DNA of 62,323 nucleotides from Streptomyces sp. NBRC 110035 (GCF_000829695.1 NZ_BBNN01000031.1:1-62323), one strand, 5' to 3'; shown: positions 1 through 9,690, counted from the first letter of the stretch. Made by a program: numbers and translations. Notes: a model not told the origin generated them from the letters alone.

Positions 1-597
<597 letters not shown>

Positions 598-625
598 CCG
601 TGCGCCGACGAGAGGAGGCGTCCAC

Positions 626-1984
626 ATGACGAAGACCGCATTCCTGTGCCCGCGAAGCACGACCGCCGAACCCACGCAGTCGTTCGCCGGGCTGCTGCGC
701 GAGTGGCTGCCGGAGCAGCGCTGGTTCGCCGGCAAGGACCGACCCGTCACCGACCTCCACGTGCTGTCGATGACCGAGTTGTTCCCGGACTGTCTCCATC
801 TGCTGGTCCACGCCGGCCACGGCGGCGTGCCCTCGCCCGGGAACACGCCCTGGGCCGGTGACTGCTACCAGCTCCTCCTCGGCGTACGGGAGCACCCGGC
901 ACCGCGTCTGGGCCGGGCGGTCATCGGGAGGGTGCAGGACGGGCCGCTGGCCGGGCGCACGGTCTACGACGCGCTGCATGACCCGCGGTCGGCGCAGTTG
1001 CTGCTGGAACGGCTGCGGCACCCCCGAGCGGTGGGCCCGCTGCGGTTCGAGGGCGACGCGGCCCAGCGGGTGCCGGCCGGGCTGGTGCCGCGGCTGCTGG
1101 ACGCCGAGCAGTCCAACTCCTCCCTGGTGTACGGCGACGAGTTCATCCTGAAGCTCTTCCGGCGGATCCAGCCCGGTGTCAACCCGGATCTGGAGGTGCC
1201 GGGCGCGCTGGCCCGGCAGGGCTGTCACCGGGTACCCGCTCCCGTGGCCTGGCTGCGCACCACGCATCCGTTCAAGGCGACGCTCGGTGTACTCCAGCCG
1301 TTCCTGCGCGACGCCTCCGACGGCTGGACGCTGGCTCTGGAGGCGCTGGCCGCCGGTGACGACTTCACCGCGCAGTCGCACGCCCTCGGCCGGGCCACGG
1401 CGGATGTGCACCTGGCGCTCGCCTCGGCGTTCCCCGTCGGCAGGCCCGGGCAGGGCGGGCTGACGTCGGAGGGGATGACCGAGCGTCTGACGTCCGCCGC
1501 GCACTCCGTACGCGTGCTCCAGCCGTACGTGCCCGGCCTGAAGGCGGCGTTCGCCGCGCTCGCGACCTGTGATCCCGGGCCGCCCGCCCAGCGCATCCAC
1601 GGCGACCTGCACCTGGGGCAGGTACTGCGGGCCGGACAGGACTGGTTCGTCATCGACTTCGAGGGCGAGCCGTCCCGGCCGCTCTCCGAACGGCGCAGCG
1701 CCCACTCCCCCCTGCGGGACATCGCCGGGATGCTGCGCTCGTTCGACTACGCCGCCCGCCAGCGCCGTCCCTGGCGCCCGGAGTGGGCGCGCCGCTGTCG
1801 CGAGGCCTACTGCGCGGGCTACGCGGCCCGCGCCGGCTGGGACCCGCGCAAGAAGCACGGCCTGCTCCGCGCCTACGAGACGGACCGGGCCGTGTACGAG
1901 GTGCTGTACGAGGCCCGGCACCGACCCGACTGGCTGCCCGTACCCATGGCGGCGATCGAGCGCCTCGCCGTGAGAGGAGACTGA
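626..1984 (+). CDS. mak: maltokinase (Mak/Pep2)
   Basis: A 452-residue protein of the usual length for actinobacterial maltokinase, which makes maltose-1-phosphate from maltose and ATP. The sequence shows the N-terminal cap with EWLPEQRWFAGK, the FRRIQPGVNPD segment typical of maltokinases, the catalytic IHGDLHLGQ loop near residue 330 and the VIDFEGEP metal-binding motif. The start at 626 follows AGAGGAGG (608-617). The gene lies 28 nt after treS and 4 nt before glgB, so the three form one operon. Maltose-1-phosphate is the donor for GlgE, whose gene would be expected upstream of the window. Confidence 0.93.
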   Translation: MTKTAFLCPRSTTAEPTQSFAGLLREWLPEQRWFAGKDRPVTDLHVLSMTELFPDCLHLLVHAGHGGVPSPGNTPWAGDCYQLLLGVREHPAPRLGRAVIGRVQDGPLAGRTVYDALHDPRSAQLLLERLRHPRAVGPLRFEGDAAQRVPAGLVPRLLDAEQSNSSLVYGDEFILKLFRRIQPGVNPDLEVPGALARQGCHRVPAPVAWLRTTHPFKATLGVLQPFLRDASDGWTLALEALAAGDDFTAQSHALGRATADVHLALASAFPVGRPGQGGLTSEGMTERLTSAAHSVRVLQPYVPGLKAAFAALATCDPGPPAQRIHGDLHLGQVLRAGQDWFVIDFEGEPSRPLSERRSAHSPLRDIAGMLRSFDYAARQRRPWRPEWARRCREAYCAGYAARAGWDPRKKHGLLRAYETDRAVYEVLYEARHRPDWLPVPMAAIERLAVRGD

Positions 1985-1988
1985 AGCC

Positions 1989-4214
1989 GTGGCCCTGCAC
2001 GACACCCCGCTGCCCGAGTCGGCCGGGTCCGTCCCGTCCGCCCCGAAGACGCCCAAGACCGCCCCTGCCCTCGATCCCGAGGACCGGGGACGCCTGCTGG
2101 CGGGCGCCCACCACGATCCGCACGCGCTGCTCGGCGCGCACCCGGTGCCGGGTGGCATCGTCTTCCGGGCGCTGCGGCCGTTCGCGCGCACGGTGAGTGT
2201 GGTCACCGGCGGCCGGCGCACCCCGCTCGCCTCGGAGGGGGACGGCCTCTTCTCCAAAGTGCTGCCGCTGGACGCGGTCCCCGCGTACACGCTGGCGGTG
2301 GCCTACGGGGACGAGGACGCCGTCGAGGTGCACGATCCGTACCGGATGCCGCCCTCGCTCGGCGAACTCGATCTGCACCTGATCGGCGAGGGGCGCCACG
2401 AGGAGCTGTGGACGGCGCTCGGCGCCCACCCCATGACCCACCAGGGCGTCACCGGAACCCGCTTCACCGTGTGGGCACCGAACGCGCGGGGCGTCCGGGT
2501 CGCCGGCGACTTCACCTGCTGGGACGGCACGGCGTTCCCGATGCGTTCGCTCGGCTCGTCCGGCGTGTGGGAACTGTTCCTGCCGGGGATCGGAGAGGGC
2601 GCCCGCTACAAGTTCGAGGTGCACTCCCGGTACGGCCGTCGGATGCTCAAGGCCGACCCGATGGCGCGCCTCGCGGAGGAACCGCCGAACACCGCGTCGG
2701 TCGTGACGGCCTCGCACTACACGTGGGGCGACGCCGGGTGGATGAAGCGCCGCGCCCACGTGCCCCTGCACGAGGCGCCGTTCTCGGTGTACGAGGTCCA
2801 TCTGCCCTCCTGGCGACCGGGTCTTACGTATCGCGAGCTCGCCGAGGTGCTGCCGGCCTATGTCCAGGACCTCGGCTTCACCCATGTCGAGCTGATGCCG
2901 GTCGCCGAGCACCCCTACGGCCCGTCCTGGGGCTACCAGGTCACCGGTTTCTACGCGCCCACGGCCCGTCTCGGCACCCCGGACGACTTCCGGTACCTGG
3001 TCGACGCCCTGCACCGGGCCGGCATCGGCGTGATCATGGACTGGGTGCCGGCGCACTTCCCGAAGGACGACTGGGCGCTGGCCCGGTTCGACGGGGACCC
3101 CCTGTACGAGCCGGGGGACTCCCGGCGGGCGGAGCACCCGGACTGGGGAACGTACACGTTCGACTTCGCCCGGACCGAGGTGCGCAACTTCCTGGTCGCC
3201 AACGCCGTGTACTGGTGCGAGGAGTTCCACATCGACGGGCTGCGCGTGGACGCCGTCGCCTCGATGCTCTACCTGGACTACTCGCGGGACTCCGGCCAGT
3301 GGGAGCCCAACGCGCACGGTGGCCGGGAGGACCTGGCGGCGGTGGCGTTCCTCCAGGAGATGAACGCGACCGTCTACCGGCGGTGCCCGGGTGTGGTGAC
3401 GATCGCGGAGGAGTCGACCGCGTGGGGCGGGGTGACCCGGCCCACCGACACCGGCGGCCTGGGGTTCGGGCTGAAGTGGAACATGGGCTGGATGCACGAC
3501 TCACTGGAGTACATGAGCCACGAGCCGGTGCACCGCAGGTACCACCACCACGGGATGACGTTCTCGATGGTGTACGCGTACAGCGAGAACTACGTGCTGC
3601 CGATCTCGCACGACGAGGTCGTGCACGGCAAGCGGTCACTGGTCTCGAAGATGCCCGGCGACTGGTGGCAGCGGCGGGCGAACACCCGGGCCTATCTCGG
3701 CTTCATGTGGGCCCACCCCGGCAAGCAGTTGCTGTTCATGGGGCAGGAGTTCGCGCAGGGAGCGGAGTGGTCCCAGGAGCAGGGCCCGGAGTGGTGGCTG
3801 CTGGACGACTCCTACCACTCCGCGGGCGACCACCGCGGGGTGCGGGACCTGGTGCGCGATCTCAACGCCCGCTACCGGGAGACGGACGCGCTGTGGCAGC
3901 GGGACACCGATCCGGACGGGTTCCGCTGGGTGGCGGTGGACGCGGCCGAGGACAACGTGGTCGCGTTCCTGCGGTACGGCACCGGGGGCCGTCCGCTGCT
4001 CTCGGTGTCGAACTTCTCCCCCGTCGTCCGGCACGGCTACCGGCTCGGTGTGCCCGACGACGTGATCGCCTGGCGGGAGGTCCTCAACACGGACTCGGCC
4101 CGGTACGGCGGCGGTGACGTCACCAACCCGGACCCGGTCAAGCCCGAGGACGGCAGTGTCGGCCTCACCCTTCCGCCCCTCGCGACGGTGTGGCTGGTGC
4201 CGCACGACCTGTGA
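1989..4214 (+). CDS. glgB: 1,4-alpha-glucan branching enzyme GlgB
   Basis: A 741-residue GH13 enzyme that introduces alpha-1,6 branches into glucan made by GlgE or GlgA. Two N-terminal CBM48-type segments (the second around FTVWAPNARGVRVAGDF) precede the catalytic barrel. GH13 signatures are intact: DWVPAHFPKD, the nucleophile in GLRVDAVASML, the acid in TIAEESTAW and SHDEVVHGK. The GTG start at 1989 is 4 nt after the maltokinase stop, with the GAGAGGA run at the end of mak as ribosome site. It is the last gene of the treS-mak-glgB operon and is followed by a hairpin. Confidence 0.95.
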   Translation: MALHDTPLPESAGSVPSAPKTPKTAPALDPEDRGRLLAGAHHDPHALLGAHPVPGGIVFRALRPFARTVSVVTGGRRTPLASEGDGLFSKVLPLDAVPAYTLAVAYGDEDAVEVHDPYRMPPSLGELDLHLIGEGRHEELWTALGAHPMTHQGVTGTRFTVWAPNARGVRVAGDFTCWDGTAFPMRSLGSSGVWELFLPGIGEGARYKFEVHSRYGRRMLKADPMARLAEEPPNTASVVTASHYTWGDAGWMKRRAHVPLHEAPFSVYEVHLPSWRPGLTYRELAEVLPAYVQDLGFTHVELMPVAEHPYGPSWGYQVTGFYAPTARLGTPDDFRYLVDALHRAGIGVIMDWVPAHFPKDDWALARFDGDPLYEPGDSRRAEHPDWGTYTFDFARTEVRNFLVANAVYWCEEFHIDGLRVDAVASMLYLDYSRDSGQWEPNAHGGREDLAAVAFLQEMNATVYRRCPGVVTIAEESTAWGGVTRPTDTGGLGFGLKWNMGWMHDSLEYMSHEPVHRRYHHHGMTFSMVYAYSENYVLPISHDEVVHGKRSLVSKMPGDWWQRRANTRAYLGFMWAHPGKQLLFMGQEFAQGAEWSQEQGPEWWLLDDSYHSAGDHRGVRDLVRDLNARYRETDALWQRDTDPDGFRWVAVDAAEDNVVAFLRYGTGGRPLLSVSNFSPVVRHGYRLGVPDDVIAWREVLNTDSARYGGGDVTNPDPVKPEDGSVGLTLPPLATVWLVPHDL

Positions 4215-4243
4215 GGCCCGGCGGTCCGCCCGCCCCTCCGCCC

Positions 4244-4279
4244 CGTGCCCGCGCCCGGACGTCAGCCGGCGCGGGCACG
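4244..4279 (+). terminator. hairpin after glgB
   Basis: A 12-bp perfect stem (4244-4255 with 4268-4279, CGTGCCCGCGCC and its complement) with a 12-nt loop lies 30 nt after the glgB stop. A longer outer pairing (about 4220-4231 with 4299-4310, GGCGGTCC type) encloses it. There is no U-tract, which is usual for Streptomyces. Confidence 0.6.
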
Positions 4280-4282
4280 GCG

Positions 4283-4356
4283 CGTACGGGCGGCGTACGG
4301 GCGGACCGCCGAAAGGGAAGGCACGGGCGGGGAATACGGGCGGACCGTACGGGCGG
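4283..4356. repeat. degenerate direct repeats of ACGGGCGG
   Basis: The unit CGTACGGGCGG occurs at 4283, 4294 and 4346, with variant copies (CACGGGCGG, TACGGGCGG) near 4322 and 4335. They lie between the glgB hairpin and the promoter region of the acyl-CoA synthetase gene. No function can be assigned from sequence. Confidence 0.55.
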
Positions 4357-4433
4357 GGTCGGACCACCGGGGCGATGTCATCATCGGTGTGGCCACAGTT
4401 CCGGTGATCCGGCCCCGGAACGCCCGGGCTCGG

Positions 4434-4439
4434 CTAGAT
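4434..4439 (+). promoter_or_regulatory. candidate -10 element for the acyl-CoA synthetase gene
   Basis: TAGATT fits the TANNNT housekeeping -10 pattern of Streptomyces and sits 64 nt before the ATG at 4504. No convincing -35 hexamer is visible at the right spacing. Confidence 0.3.
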
Positions 4440-4503
4440 TCAGGCACCGCCGACGACTCTGCCCGTCGGCCGAGTCACAGCCCGTACATGTCAGGAGCAG
4501 TGC

Positions 4504-6408
4504 ATGCGCGACCTCGCTCTCGCTCCGCAGGCCGCCTCACCCCTGACGGGCGGCCTCGCGGACAGTCTCTTCGAGACGGCGGCCGAGAGCCCGAACCTGC
4601 CGATGCTCGCCCGCCGCGCCGACCCGGCCTCCGCGTCCTGGGAGGAGGTCACCGCTCTGGAGTTCCGGGACCAGGTCGTCGACCTGGCCAAAGGGCTGGT
4701 CGCCTCCGGGCTGTCCCCGGGCCACCGGGTGGCGATCATGGCGCGGACCCGTTACGAGTGGACGGTTCTGTGCTACGCGCTGTGGACCGTGGGCGCGGAG
4801 GTCGTCCCCATCTATCCGACCTCGTCGCGGGAGCAGGTGGAGTGGATCCTCAGGGACTCCGGCTGCGTGGCCGTGGTGGTCGAGGACGAGCAGGGCGTGA
4901 TGACCGTCGGGTCCGTGTGCGCCGCGCTGCCGCGGCTGCGGCACGTCTGGCAGCTGGACTCGGGTGCGCTGGAGCAGCTGGTGGCGCGCGGCGAGTACCT
5001 GCCTCCGGCCACGGTGGACTCACTGCGCCGGATCGTGCTGCCGGACTCCACGGCCGTGGTCGCCTACACGTCCGGTACGTCGGGGCAGGCGAGGGGGTGC
5101 GCGCTGAGCCACCGCAACCTGGCCGCCCCGTGCGACGTCCTGCTGGAGGGCTGGGCCCACACGGCGGCGGAGCCGGGTGAGCAGGCCGTGGTCCTCGCCT
5201 TCCTGCCGTTCTCCCATGTGTACGGGCTGATGATCCAGGGCCTGTGCGTACGCGGTGGCCTGCTGATGGGGCACGAGCCCGATCTCGGCTCGGAGGCCCT
5301 GTCCTCGGCGCTGCGCACCCTGCGGCCCACCTATCTGTACGCGGTCCCCTCCCTGCTGGAGAAGATCTACAAGAACTTCCTGCGCGCCTCCCAGCAGGCG
5401 GGCCGCGGAGCTTTGTTCGAGCGGGCCGCCGACACGGCGCGCGACTTCGCCGCCGCCGTGGAGCGGCAGCGGCTGGGCCGGGGCCCGGGACCCGGCTTCG
5501 ACCTGCGGCTCCAGCACGCCCTGTACGAGCGGACGGTGTACCGCAGGCTGCGGGCCGCGCTGGGCGGCCGGGTACGCAGGGCCACCTCGGGCGGCTCGAC
5601 GCTCAGTCGCGAGCTGTCCCTCTTCTACGAGGGCATCGGCATCTACGTCCACGACGGCTACGGGCTCACCGAGACCGGCGGCGGTGTGACGATGCAGCCG
5701 CTCGGCCGGGAGAAGTCCGGCACCGTCGGGCTGGCGCTGCCGGGCAGCGAGATCCGGGTCGCCGACGACGGGGAGATCCTGGTGCGCGGGCCGTCGGTGT
5801 TCCAGGGGTATGTGGGCGACGAGGCCGCCACCCTGACCGCGCTGGCCGGCGGCTGGCTGGCCACGGGGGACATCGGCCGGACGGACTCGGAGGGCTATCT
5901 GACGATCACCGGCCGCAAGAAGGACATCATCATCACCAGCAGCGGCAAGAGTGTCGCGCCGTCGGCCCTGGAACAGCGGCTGCGGATGCACCCGCTCGTG
6001 CACCAGGCCGTCGTGGTGGGGGACGACCGGCCCTGTGTGGGGGCGCTGATCACACTGGACCCGGACTTCCTGGCGCACTGGCGGGCGGCGCTGTCGCTGC
6101 CGGGCGACGCCGCGACGCGGGAGGCGCGGGAGGAGAACGCGTTGCGGGAGGAGGTGGCGCGGGCGGTCGCCGCGGCGAACAGCAGTGTGTCCCGTCCGGA
6201 GTCGATCCGGGTGTTCCGGGTGCTGCCGGAGGCGTTCGACGTGACCAACGGCCTGCTGACGCCGTCGATGAAGCTGCGCCGGGACGAGATCGTGCAGCGG
6301 TACGCGCCGGAGATCGACGCGATGTACCACTCCCGTTCGCGTCCGGATCGGGAGCCGGTGCCGGAGGAGCCGTCGGTCTGGGACGACTCGGACAACGTCT
6401 TCCGCTGA
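4504..6408 (+). CDS. long-chain fatty acid-CoA ligase-like AMP-binding protein
   Basis: A 634-residue member of the adenylate-forming family, most like FadD15-type long-chain acyl-CoA synthetases, which activate fatty acids to acyl-AMP and then acyl-CoA. Visible motifs are the P-loop-like YTSGTSGQARG (residues about 188-198, with Arg where Lys is usual), the YGLTETGGG core, WLATGDIG and the C-terminal GRKKDIIITSSGKSVAPS hinge with the catalytic Lys. The ATG at 4504 follows AGGAG. It stands alone between glgB and a regulatory ATPase gene, so its substrate cannot be inferred from context. Confidence 0.88.
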   Translation: MRDLALAPQAASPLTGGLADSLFETAAESPNLPMLARRADPASASWEEVTALEFRDQVVDLAKGLVASGLSPGHRVAIMARTRYEWTVLCYALWTVGAEVVPIYPTSSREQVEWILRDSGCVAVVVEDEQGVMTVGSVCAALPRLRHVWQLDSGALEQLVARGEYLPPATVDSLRRIVLPDSTAVVAYTSGTSGQARGCALSHRNLAAPCDVLLEGWAHTAAEPGEQAVVLAFLPFSHVYGLMIQGLCVRGGLLMGHEPDLGSEALSSALRTLRPTYLYAVPSLLEKIYKNFLRASQQAGRGALFERAADTARDFAAAVERQRLGRGPGPGFDLRLQHALYERTVYRRLRAALGGRVRRATSGGSTLSRELSLFYEGIGIYVHDGYGLTETGGGVTMQPLGREKSGTVGLALPGSEIRVADDGEILVRGPSVFQGYVGDEAATLTALAGGWLATGDIGRTDSEGYLTITGRKKDIIITSSGKSVAPSALEQRLRMHPLVHQAVVVGDDRPCVGALITLDPDFLAHWRAALSLPGDAATREAREENALREEVARAVAAANSSVSRPESIRVFRVLPEAFDVTNGLLTPSMKLRRDEIVQRYAPEIDAMYHSRSRPDREPVPEEPSVWDDSDNVFR

Positions 6409-6559
6409 CCGCCCGGGGCGACCTGCCCGTCACCCCCCGCTCACCCGCGGATACGGGCGCGTAGGGTCCGGCTGCCCGGGAACTCACAGACACAGGAGAA
6501 CGAAGGAACGGACCACACATGAACGACTGGCCCGTGGAAGTCGGGGCAGGGAAGGCACC

Positions 6560-6994
6560 ATGGCATCCGAGCCGCACAGGGACAGGCCAGTGGCCGCAGA
6601 GGAGATCACGGAACGCGTCGCCGGCTTCCCCGGGGAGCTGCACGACGTCACCGACGCACGCCTGGTGGCGGAGGAGTTCCTCCTCGAACTGGCCCGCGTC
6701 TCCCCGCCGACGGCCCCGGAGCACTGGGACGACATCCTTCTGGTGGTCACGGAACTCGCGGCCAACGCGGTCCAGTACGCGCCGGGACCGTTCGGAATGC
6801 GGCTGCGCAGGACGTTCGACGGGGTGCACGTGGTGATGCACGACACGAGCACGACCGAGCCGACGCCCCGGCCCTTCAGACCGAGCCACGGCGGGGGCGG
6901 GATCGGCTGGCATCTGATCCACACGCTGTGCGATCAGGTCAGCGTGGTCGGCACCGCGGGCGGCAAGGACATCCATGTGTTCCTGCCCTGGTGA
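6560..6994 (+). CDS. RsbW-like ATP-binding protein (anti-sigma kinase family)
   Basis: A 144-residue single-domain HATPase_c_2 protein. The N-box VVTELAANAVQYA (about residues 55-67) and G-box GGGGIGWHLI (about 112-121) are present. Relatives are serine kinases that bind SigB-family sigma factors or phosphorylate STAS antagonists. The ATG at 6560 follows GGGAAGG at 5 nt spacing. A STAS antagonist gene lies 0.8 kb downstream and a stressosome operon follows, so a partner-switching role is likely. The target sigma factor is not identifiable here. Confidence 0.85.
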   Translation: MASEPHRDRPVAAEEITERVAGFPGELHDVTDARLVAEEFLLELARVSPPTAPEHWDDILLVVTELAANAVQYAPGPFGMRLRRTFDGVHVVMHDTSTTEPTPRPFRPSHGGGGIGWHLIHTLCDQVSVVGTAGGKDIHVFLPW

Positions 6995-7085
6995 CGGCCA
7001 GGCGTCCGGTGGCTCCCGCGCCGGGCCGGCCGGGCTCCGTGAGGTGGGCCGGCCGGCGTCCGGTGCGGGGATCACCGGGCGGCGG

Positions 7086-7484
7086 TCATCCGGCCGGGGC
7101 GCCGGGAGCGCGCTCGGGCGGGGGCCCGGGCCGGGTGAGCGCCCGGTAGTAGTCGCCGACCGTCGTGAGGTAGCCCGGGTCCATGGTCTCGCTGTCGGTC
7201 CTGAACCGGGGCGCGGCCTTCACCTCGGACCTGGTGCAGGACACGGTGATCCTGCGCTCGCCGGAGTCGACGGTGGCGAGGACCCCGACGGGTACGAGGA
7301 GACTCCGGCCGAACACCCAGACGCCGGTGTCGACGACCAGGTGCCGCATGGCGTGATGGTCGGCCTGCCGGTCCACATGGCCGATGGTGCTGCCGTCGCT
7401 CGCGACGACGGTGTATCCCGTGAGGTCCGGATCCTGCCCCTGGGCAAGACCCAGCTCCGGCGCGTATGACCAGATGCTGTCCAT
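7086..7484 (-). CDS. PRC-barrel domain protein
   Basis: About 132 residues with one PRC-barrel-like fold: GYTVVASDGSTIGHVD near the N-terminus and HLVVDTGVWVFGRSLLVPVG in the middle. The C-terminus is short and proline-rich. The start at 7484 (MDSIWSYAPELGLAQ) is chosen because AAGGAG lies 10 nt upstream; the frame runs open further but without a ribosome site. It faces two regulatory genes. PRC-barrel proteins bind partner proteins or RNA, but the role of this one is unknown. Two more PRC-barrel genes lie at 42388-43400. Confidence 0.75.
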   Translation of the reverse strand: MDSIWSYAPELGLAQGQDPDLTGYTVVASDGSTIGHVDRQADHHAMRHLVVDTGVWVFGRSLLVPVGVLATVDSGERRITVSCTRSEVKAAPRFRTDSETMDPGYLTTVGDYYRALTRPGPPPERAPGAPAG

Positions 7485-7679
7485 GGGCACGCTGCTCCTT
7501 GCCTCCACTGTGATGACGATCCCGGAGCGGGCGGGGCCCGCTCTCCGGTCCCCGCCCGTCTCCACAGGAGCCAACTACCCTTCTGGAGCGGGCGCATTCG
7601 GCCGGCGAAGTCACAAAACCCGCACCGGGCCGGGCGTGATGTGAAGACGCCGCCTCCCGGGCCGGTGCGGAAGGTTCCG

Positions 7680-7704
7680 GCATGGAGCGGAGATCCCGGG
7701 GTAG
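7680..7704 (+). promoter_or_regulatory. candidate SigB-type promoter before the STAS gene
   Basis: GCAT (7680-7683), 15 nt, then GGGTAG (7699-7704) fits the GNNT-N14-16-GGGTA pattern reported for SigB-family promoters. If real, transcription would begin near 7711, supporting the internal start at 7763 over the open-frame ATG at 7682. The motif is short, so chance matches are expected. Confidence 0.35.
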
Positions 7705-7762
7705 GCGGCTGCGCGTGCGGCCGGACCCGGCCGTCGGCTCGATTGGGAGGTATGTGTTGTCC

Positions 7763-8131
7763 ATGGCCCCGAACCCGTTGTCCGTGGGGGTGTCCGTGGT
7801 CCGGGAGGATGTCGCCCTGTTCACAGTGCAGGGCGATCTGGACGCCGACACCGCGACCGAGTTCCAGCATCACCTGGCCAACCAGCTGCATCACGGACGC
7901 CGGCACTTCCTGCTGGACCTGTCCGCGGTCCCCTTCATGGACTCGTCAGGCATGAACATCGTCCTGCGCATCTACCAGGAGGTCCGGGAACTGCCGGGAA
8001 GCGTGCACATCATCTCCCCCGTGCCCGCGGTGCGCCGCGTTCTCGACCTGACCGGCGTGAGCATCACGGTTCCGGTGTCCCAGAGCACCGAGGAGGCACT
8101 GGAGCGGGTCGACGGCGCGCACAGGACGTAA
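7763..8131 (+). CDS. STAS-domain anti-sigma factor antagonist (ArsI-like)
   Basis: A STAS-domain protein of about 122 residues. The phosphorylation site is intact in LDLSAVPFMDSSGMNIVL. When the serine is unphosphorylated such proteins bind RsbW-type anti-sigma factors and free the sigma factor. The ATG at 7763 or the TTG at 7757 follows GGGAGG (7745-7750). Position relative to the glgB cluster and stressosome operon recalls arsI of S. coelicolor; that identity is from memory. The nearby RsbW-like protein at 6560 is an obvious candidate partner. Confidence 0.85.
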   Translation: MAPNPLSVGVSVVREDVALFTVQGDLDADTATEFQHHLANQLHHGRRHFLLDLSAVPFMDSSGMNIVLRIYQEVRELPGSVHIISPVPAVRRVLDLTGVSITVPVSQSTEEALERVDGAHRT

Positions 8132-8291
8132 CACCGGCCGGCATCGCGACGCCCCCGGCCCCCGAGCCGGGTCGAGGAGGTCCGGCACACCGCACGCCGG
8201 GCCTCCTCGCCGTCCTCGCGCGGCCGGTGGTGCCCGCCGCCTGCGGGGCCTCGGCTCCGGCAAGGGCTGCCGCACCGGCCCGGAGCGTCGT

Positions 8292-8297
8292 TAGAGT
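8292..8297 (+). promoter_or_regulatory. candidate -10 element for the stressosome operon
   Basis: TAGAGT lies 78 nt before the GTG of rsbR and fits the TANNNT pattern. The 243-nt gap 8132-8374 holds no gene. No clear -35 hexamer is visible. Confidence 0.3.
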
Positions 8298-8374
8298 AGT
8301 CGTCCGGCCGGGGCGCGACACGGTTTCGGCGCCCGGCACGGGCCGGGTGGGACAACAACAACGAGGAGACACAG

Positions 8375-9274
8375 GTGCCTGAGCGCGCAGCGGGCGGACC
8401 GCTGGGAACGCCGACGCTCGAGGTCAGGGACTTCCTGCGGCGCAGGCGTGAGCAGATCGCCCAGCGGTGGGCGGACGAACCCCTGTTCCGTACGGTCTTC
8501 ACCCTCTCGCGCGATGAAGCGGTCGAGGCCGGAAAGGCGGTTGTCGACGCCCTGGCCCAGGTCGCCGACGCGCAGCGGGCCGAGGACTCGGACGCCGCCG
8601 GATTCACCGGTGTGCGTGAGCAGTTGGCGCGGATGAGCGCGGCCCGCACCCGTGCCGGACTGTCCGCCACGCAGGTGTCGAACGAACTGGCCGCGCTGTG
8701 GCCGCCGGTGGACAGTCTGCTCGTCGCAGACCTGGAGCAGGCCTCCGCCGAGGAGCTGCGGGCGTGCACGGCCGAGCTGAGCACGCTCATGGGCACCCTG
8801 CGGGTGGTGTCCATGCAGACCGCGCTGAGCGAGGGGCAGGCGCTGATGGACCGGCAGCGCCTGCAGCTGCTGGAGGTGGCGACGCCGGTCATCAAACTGT
8901 GGGACGGGATCGTCGCGGTCCCGCTGATCGGGACGCTCGACAGCGCCCGCAGCCAGGTGGTGATGGAGACCCTGCTCAACTCGGTGGTCGACCAGCACGC
9001 GCGGTTCGCGATCCTCGACATCACCGGGGTGCCGACGGTCGACTCGCTGGTGGCTCAGCACCTGATGAAGACGGTCGCGGCTGCCCGGTTGATGGGCGCG
9101 GAGTGCGTCGTCTCCGGCATCCGCCCGGCGATCGCGCAGACCATGGTTCACCTGGGTCTCGACCTCGGATCCGTGCTCACCCGGGCGAGCCTCGCCGACG
9201 CGCTGGGCTACTGCCTGCACGAGCTGGGGGTCGACGTCGTGCATACGGCAGCCGGAAGTGCGGGCCGCCGGTGA
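8375..9274 (+). CDS. rsbR: RsbR-like stressosome sensor/scaffold protein
   Basis: A 299-residue protein with an N-terminal helical (non-heme globin-like) region and a C-terminal STAS domain (about residues 165-285), the RsbR layout. With RsbS it would form the stressosome that holds RsbT until stress. The STAS part contains VPLIGTLDSARSQ and ILDITGVPTVDSLVAQ. In B. subtilis RsbR the phosphorylated positions in these motifs are threonines; here both aligned positions appear to be serine. The GTG start at 8375 follows GAGGAG. It overlaps rsbS by GTGA. Confidence 0.88.
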   Translation: MPERAAGGPLGTPTLEVRDFLRRRREQIAQRWADEPLFRTVFTLSRDEAVEAGKAVVDALAQVADAQRAEDSDAAGFTGVREQLARMSAARTRAGLSATQVSNELAALWPPVDSLLVADLEQASAEELRACTAELSTLMGTLRVVSMQTALSEGQALMDRQRLQLLEVATPVIKLWDGIVAVPLIGTLDSARSQVVMETLLNSVVDQHARFAILDITGVPTVDSLVAQHLMKTVAAARLMGAECVVSGIRPAIAQTMVHLGLDLGSVLTRASLADALGYCLHELGVDVVHTAAGSAGRR

Positions 9275-9690
9275 GCGAGGCGTTCTCCCGCCCGGTCGCG
9301 GGACATGTTCCGGTACTGAGACTCGGCAACGTGCTTCTGGTGACGCTCCAGGGCGACCTGCTCGACACCACGGCCCAGCAGCTCCAGCAGGATCTGTCGC
9401 AGACCATCGCGGCCAGCGGGGTCACGGGGGTGGTGATCGACATCTCCGGCGTGGAGATCGTCGACTCCTTCCTGGGACGGGTGCTCGCCGAGATCGCGGC
9501 GCAGTCGTCGCTGCTGGCCGCGCGGACCGTCGTGGCCGGAATGCAGCCGGCGGTCGCCATCACCCTGGTGGAGCTGGGGCTGACGCTGCCGGGACTGCGT
9601 ACCGCGCTCGACACCCAGGCGGCGATGGCACTGCTCGAGCAGCCCGTCGTGTCGACGCGCGCGGGCGGTGCGCGCCGGGAGCGCGCGTGA
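9271..9690 (+). CDS. rsbS: RsbS-like stressosome STAS protein
   Basis: A single STAS domain of 139 residues. VVIDISGVEIVDSFLGRVL matches the RsbS phosphoserine region, with Ser in VDSF. RsbS binds RsbT and releases it when phosphorylated. The GTG start overlaps the rsbR stop (GTGA at 9271-9274), and the TGA stop overlaps the rsbT ATG (9688-9692), which indicates coupled translation. The position between RsbR and RsbT makes the assignment secure. Confidence 0.9.
   Translation: MSEAFSRPVAGHVPVLRLGNVLLVTLQGDLLDTTAQQLQQDLSQTIAASGVTGVVIDISGVEIVDSFLGRVLAEIAAQSSLLAARTVVAGMQPAVAITLVELGLTLPGLRTALDTQAAMALLEQPVVSTRAGGARRERA

Noticed and set aside
1650..3497. 615-residue reverse frame across glgB
   Set aside because: It mirrors the codon pattern of glgB and shows no family motif or ribosome site.
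4504..6408. Acyl-CoA synthetase as part of a biosynthetic gene cluster
   Set aside because: No PKS, NRPS or carrier-protein gene is nearby; it appears to be a single housekeeping-type gene.
6519..6836. ATG with a good ribosome site just before the RsbW-like gene
   Set aside because: The frame overlaps the ATPase gene out of phase and its product is basic low-complexity sequence; the ATPase start at 6560 has its own site.
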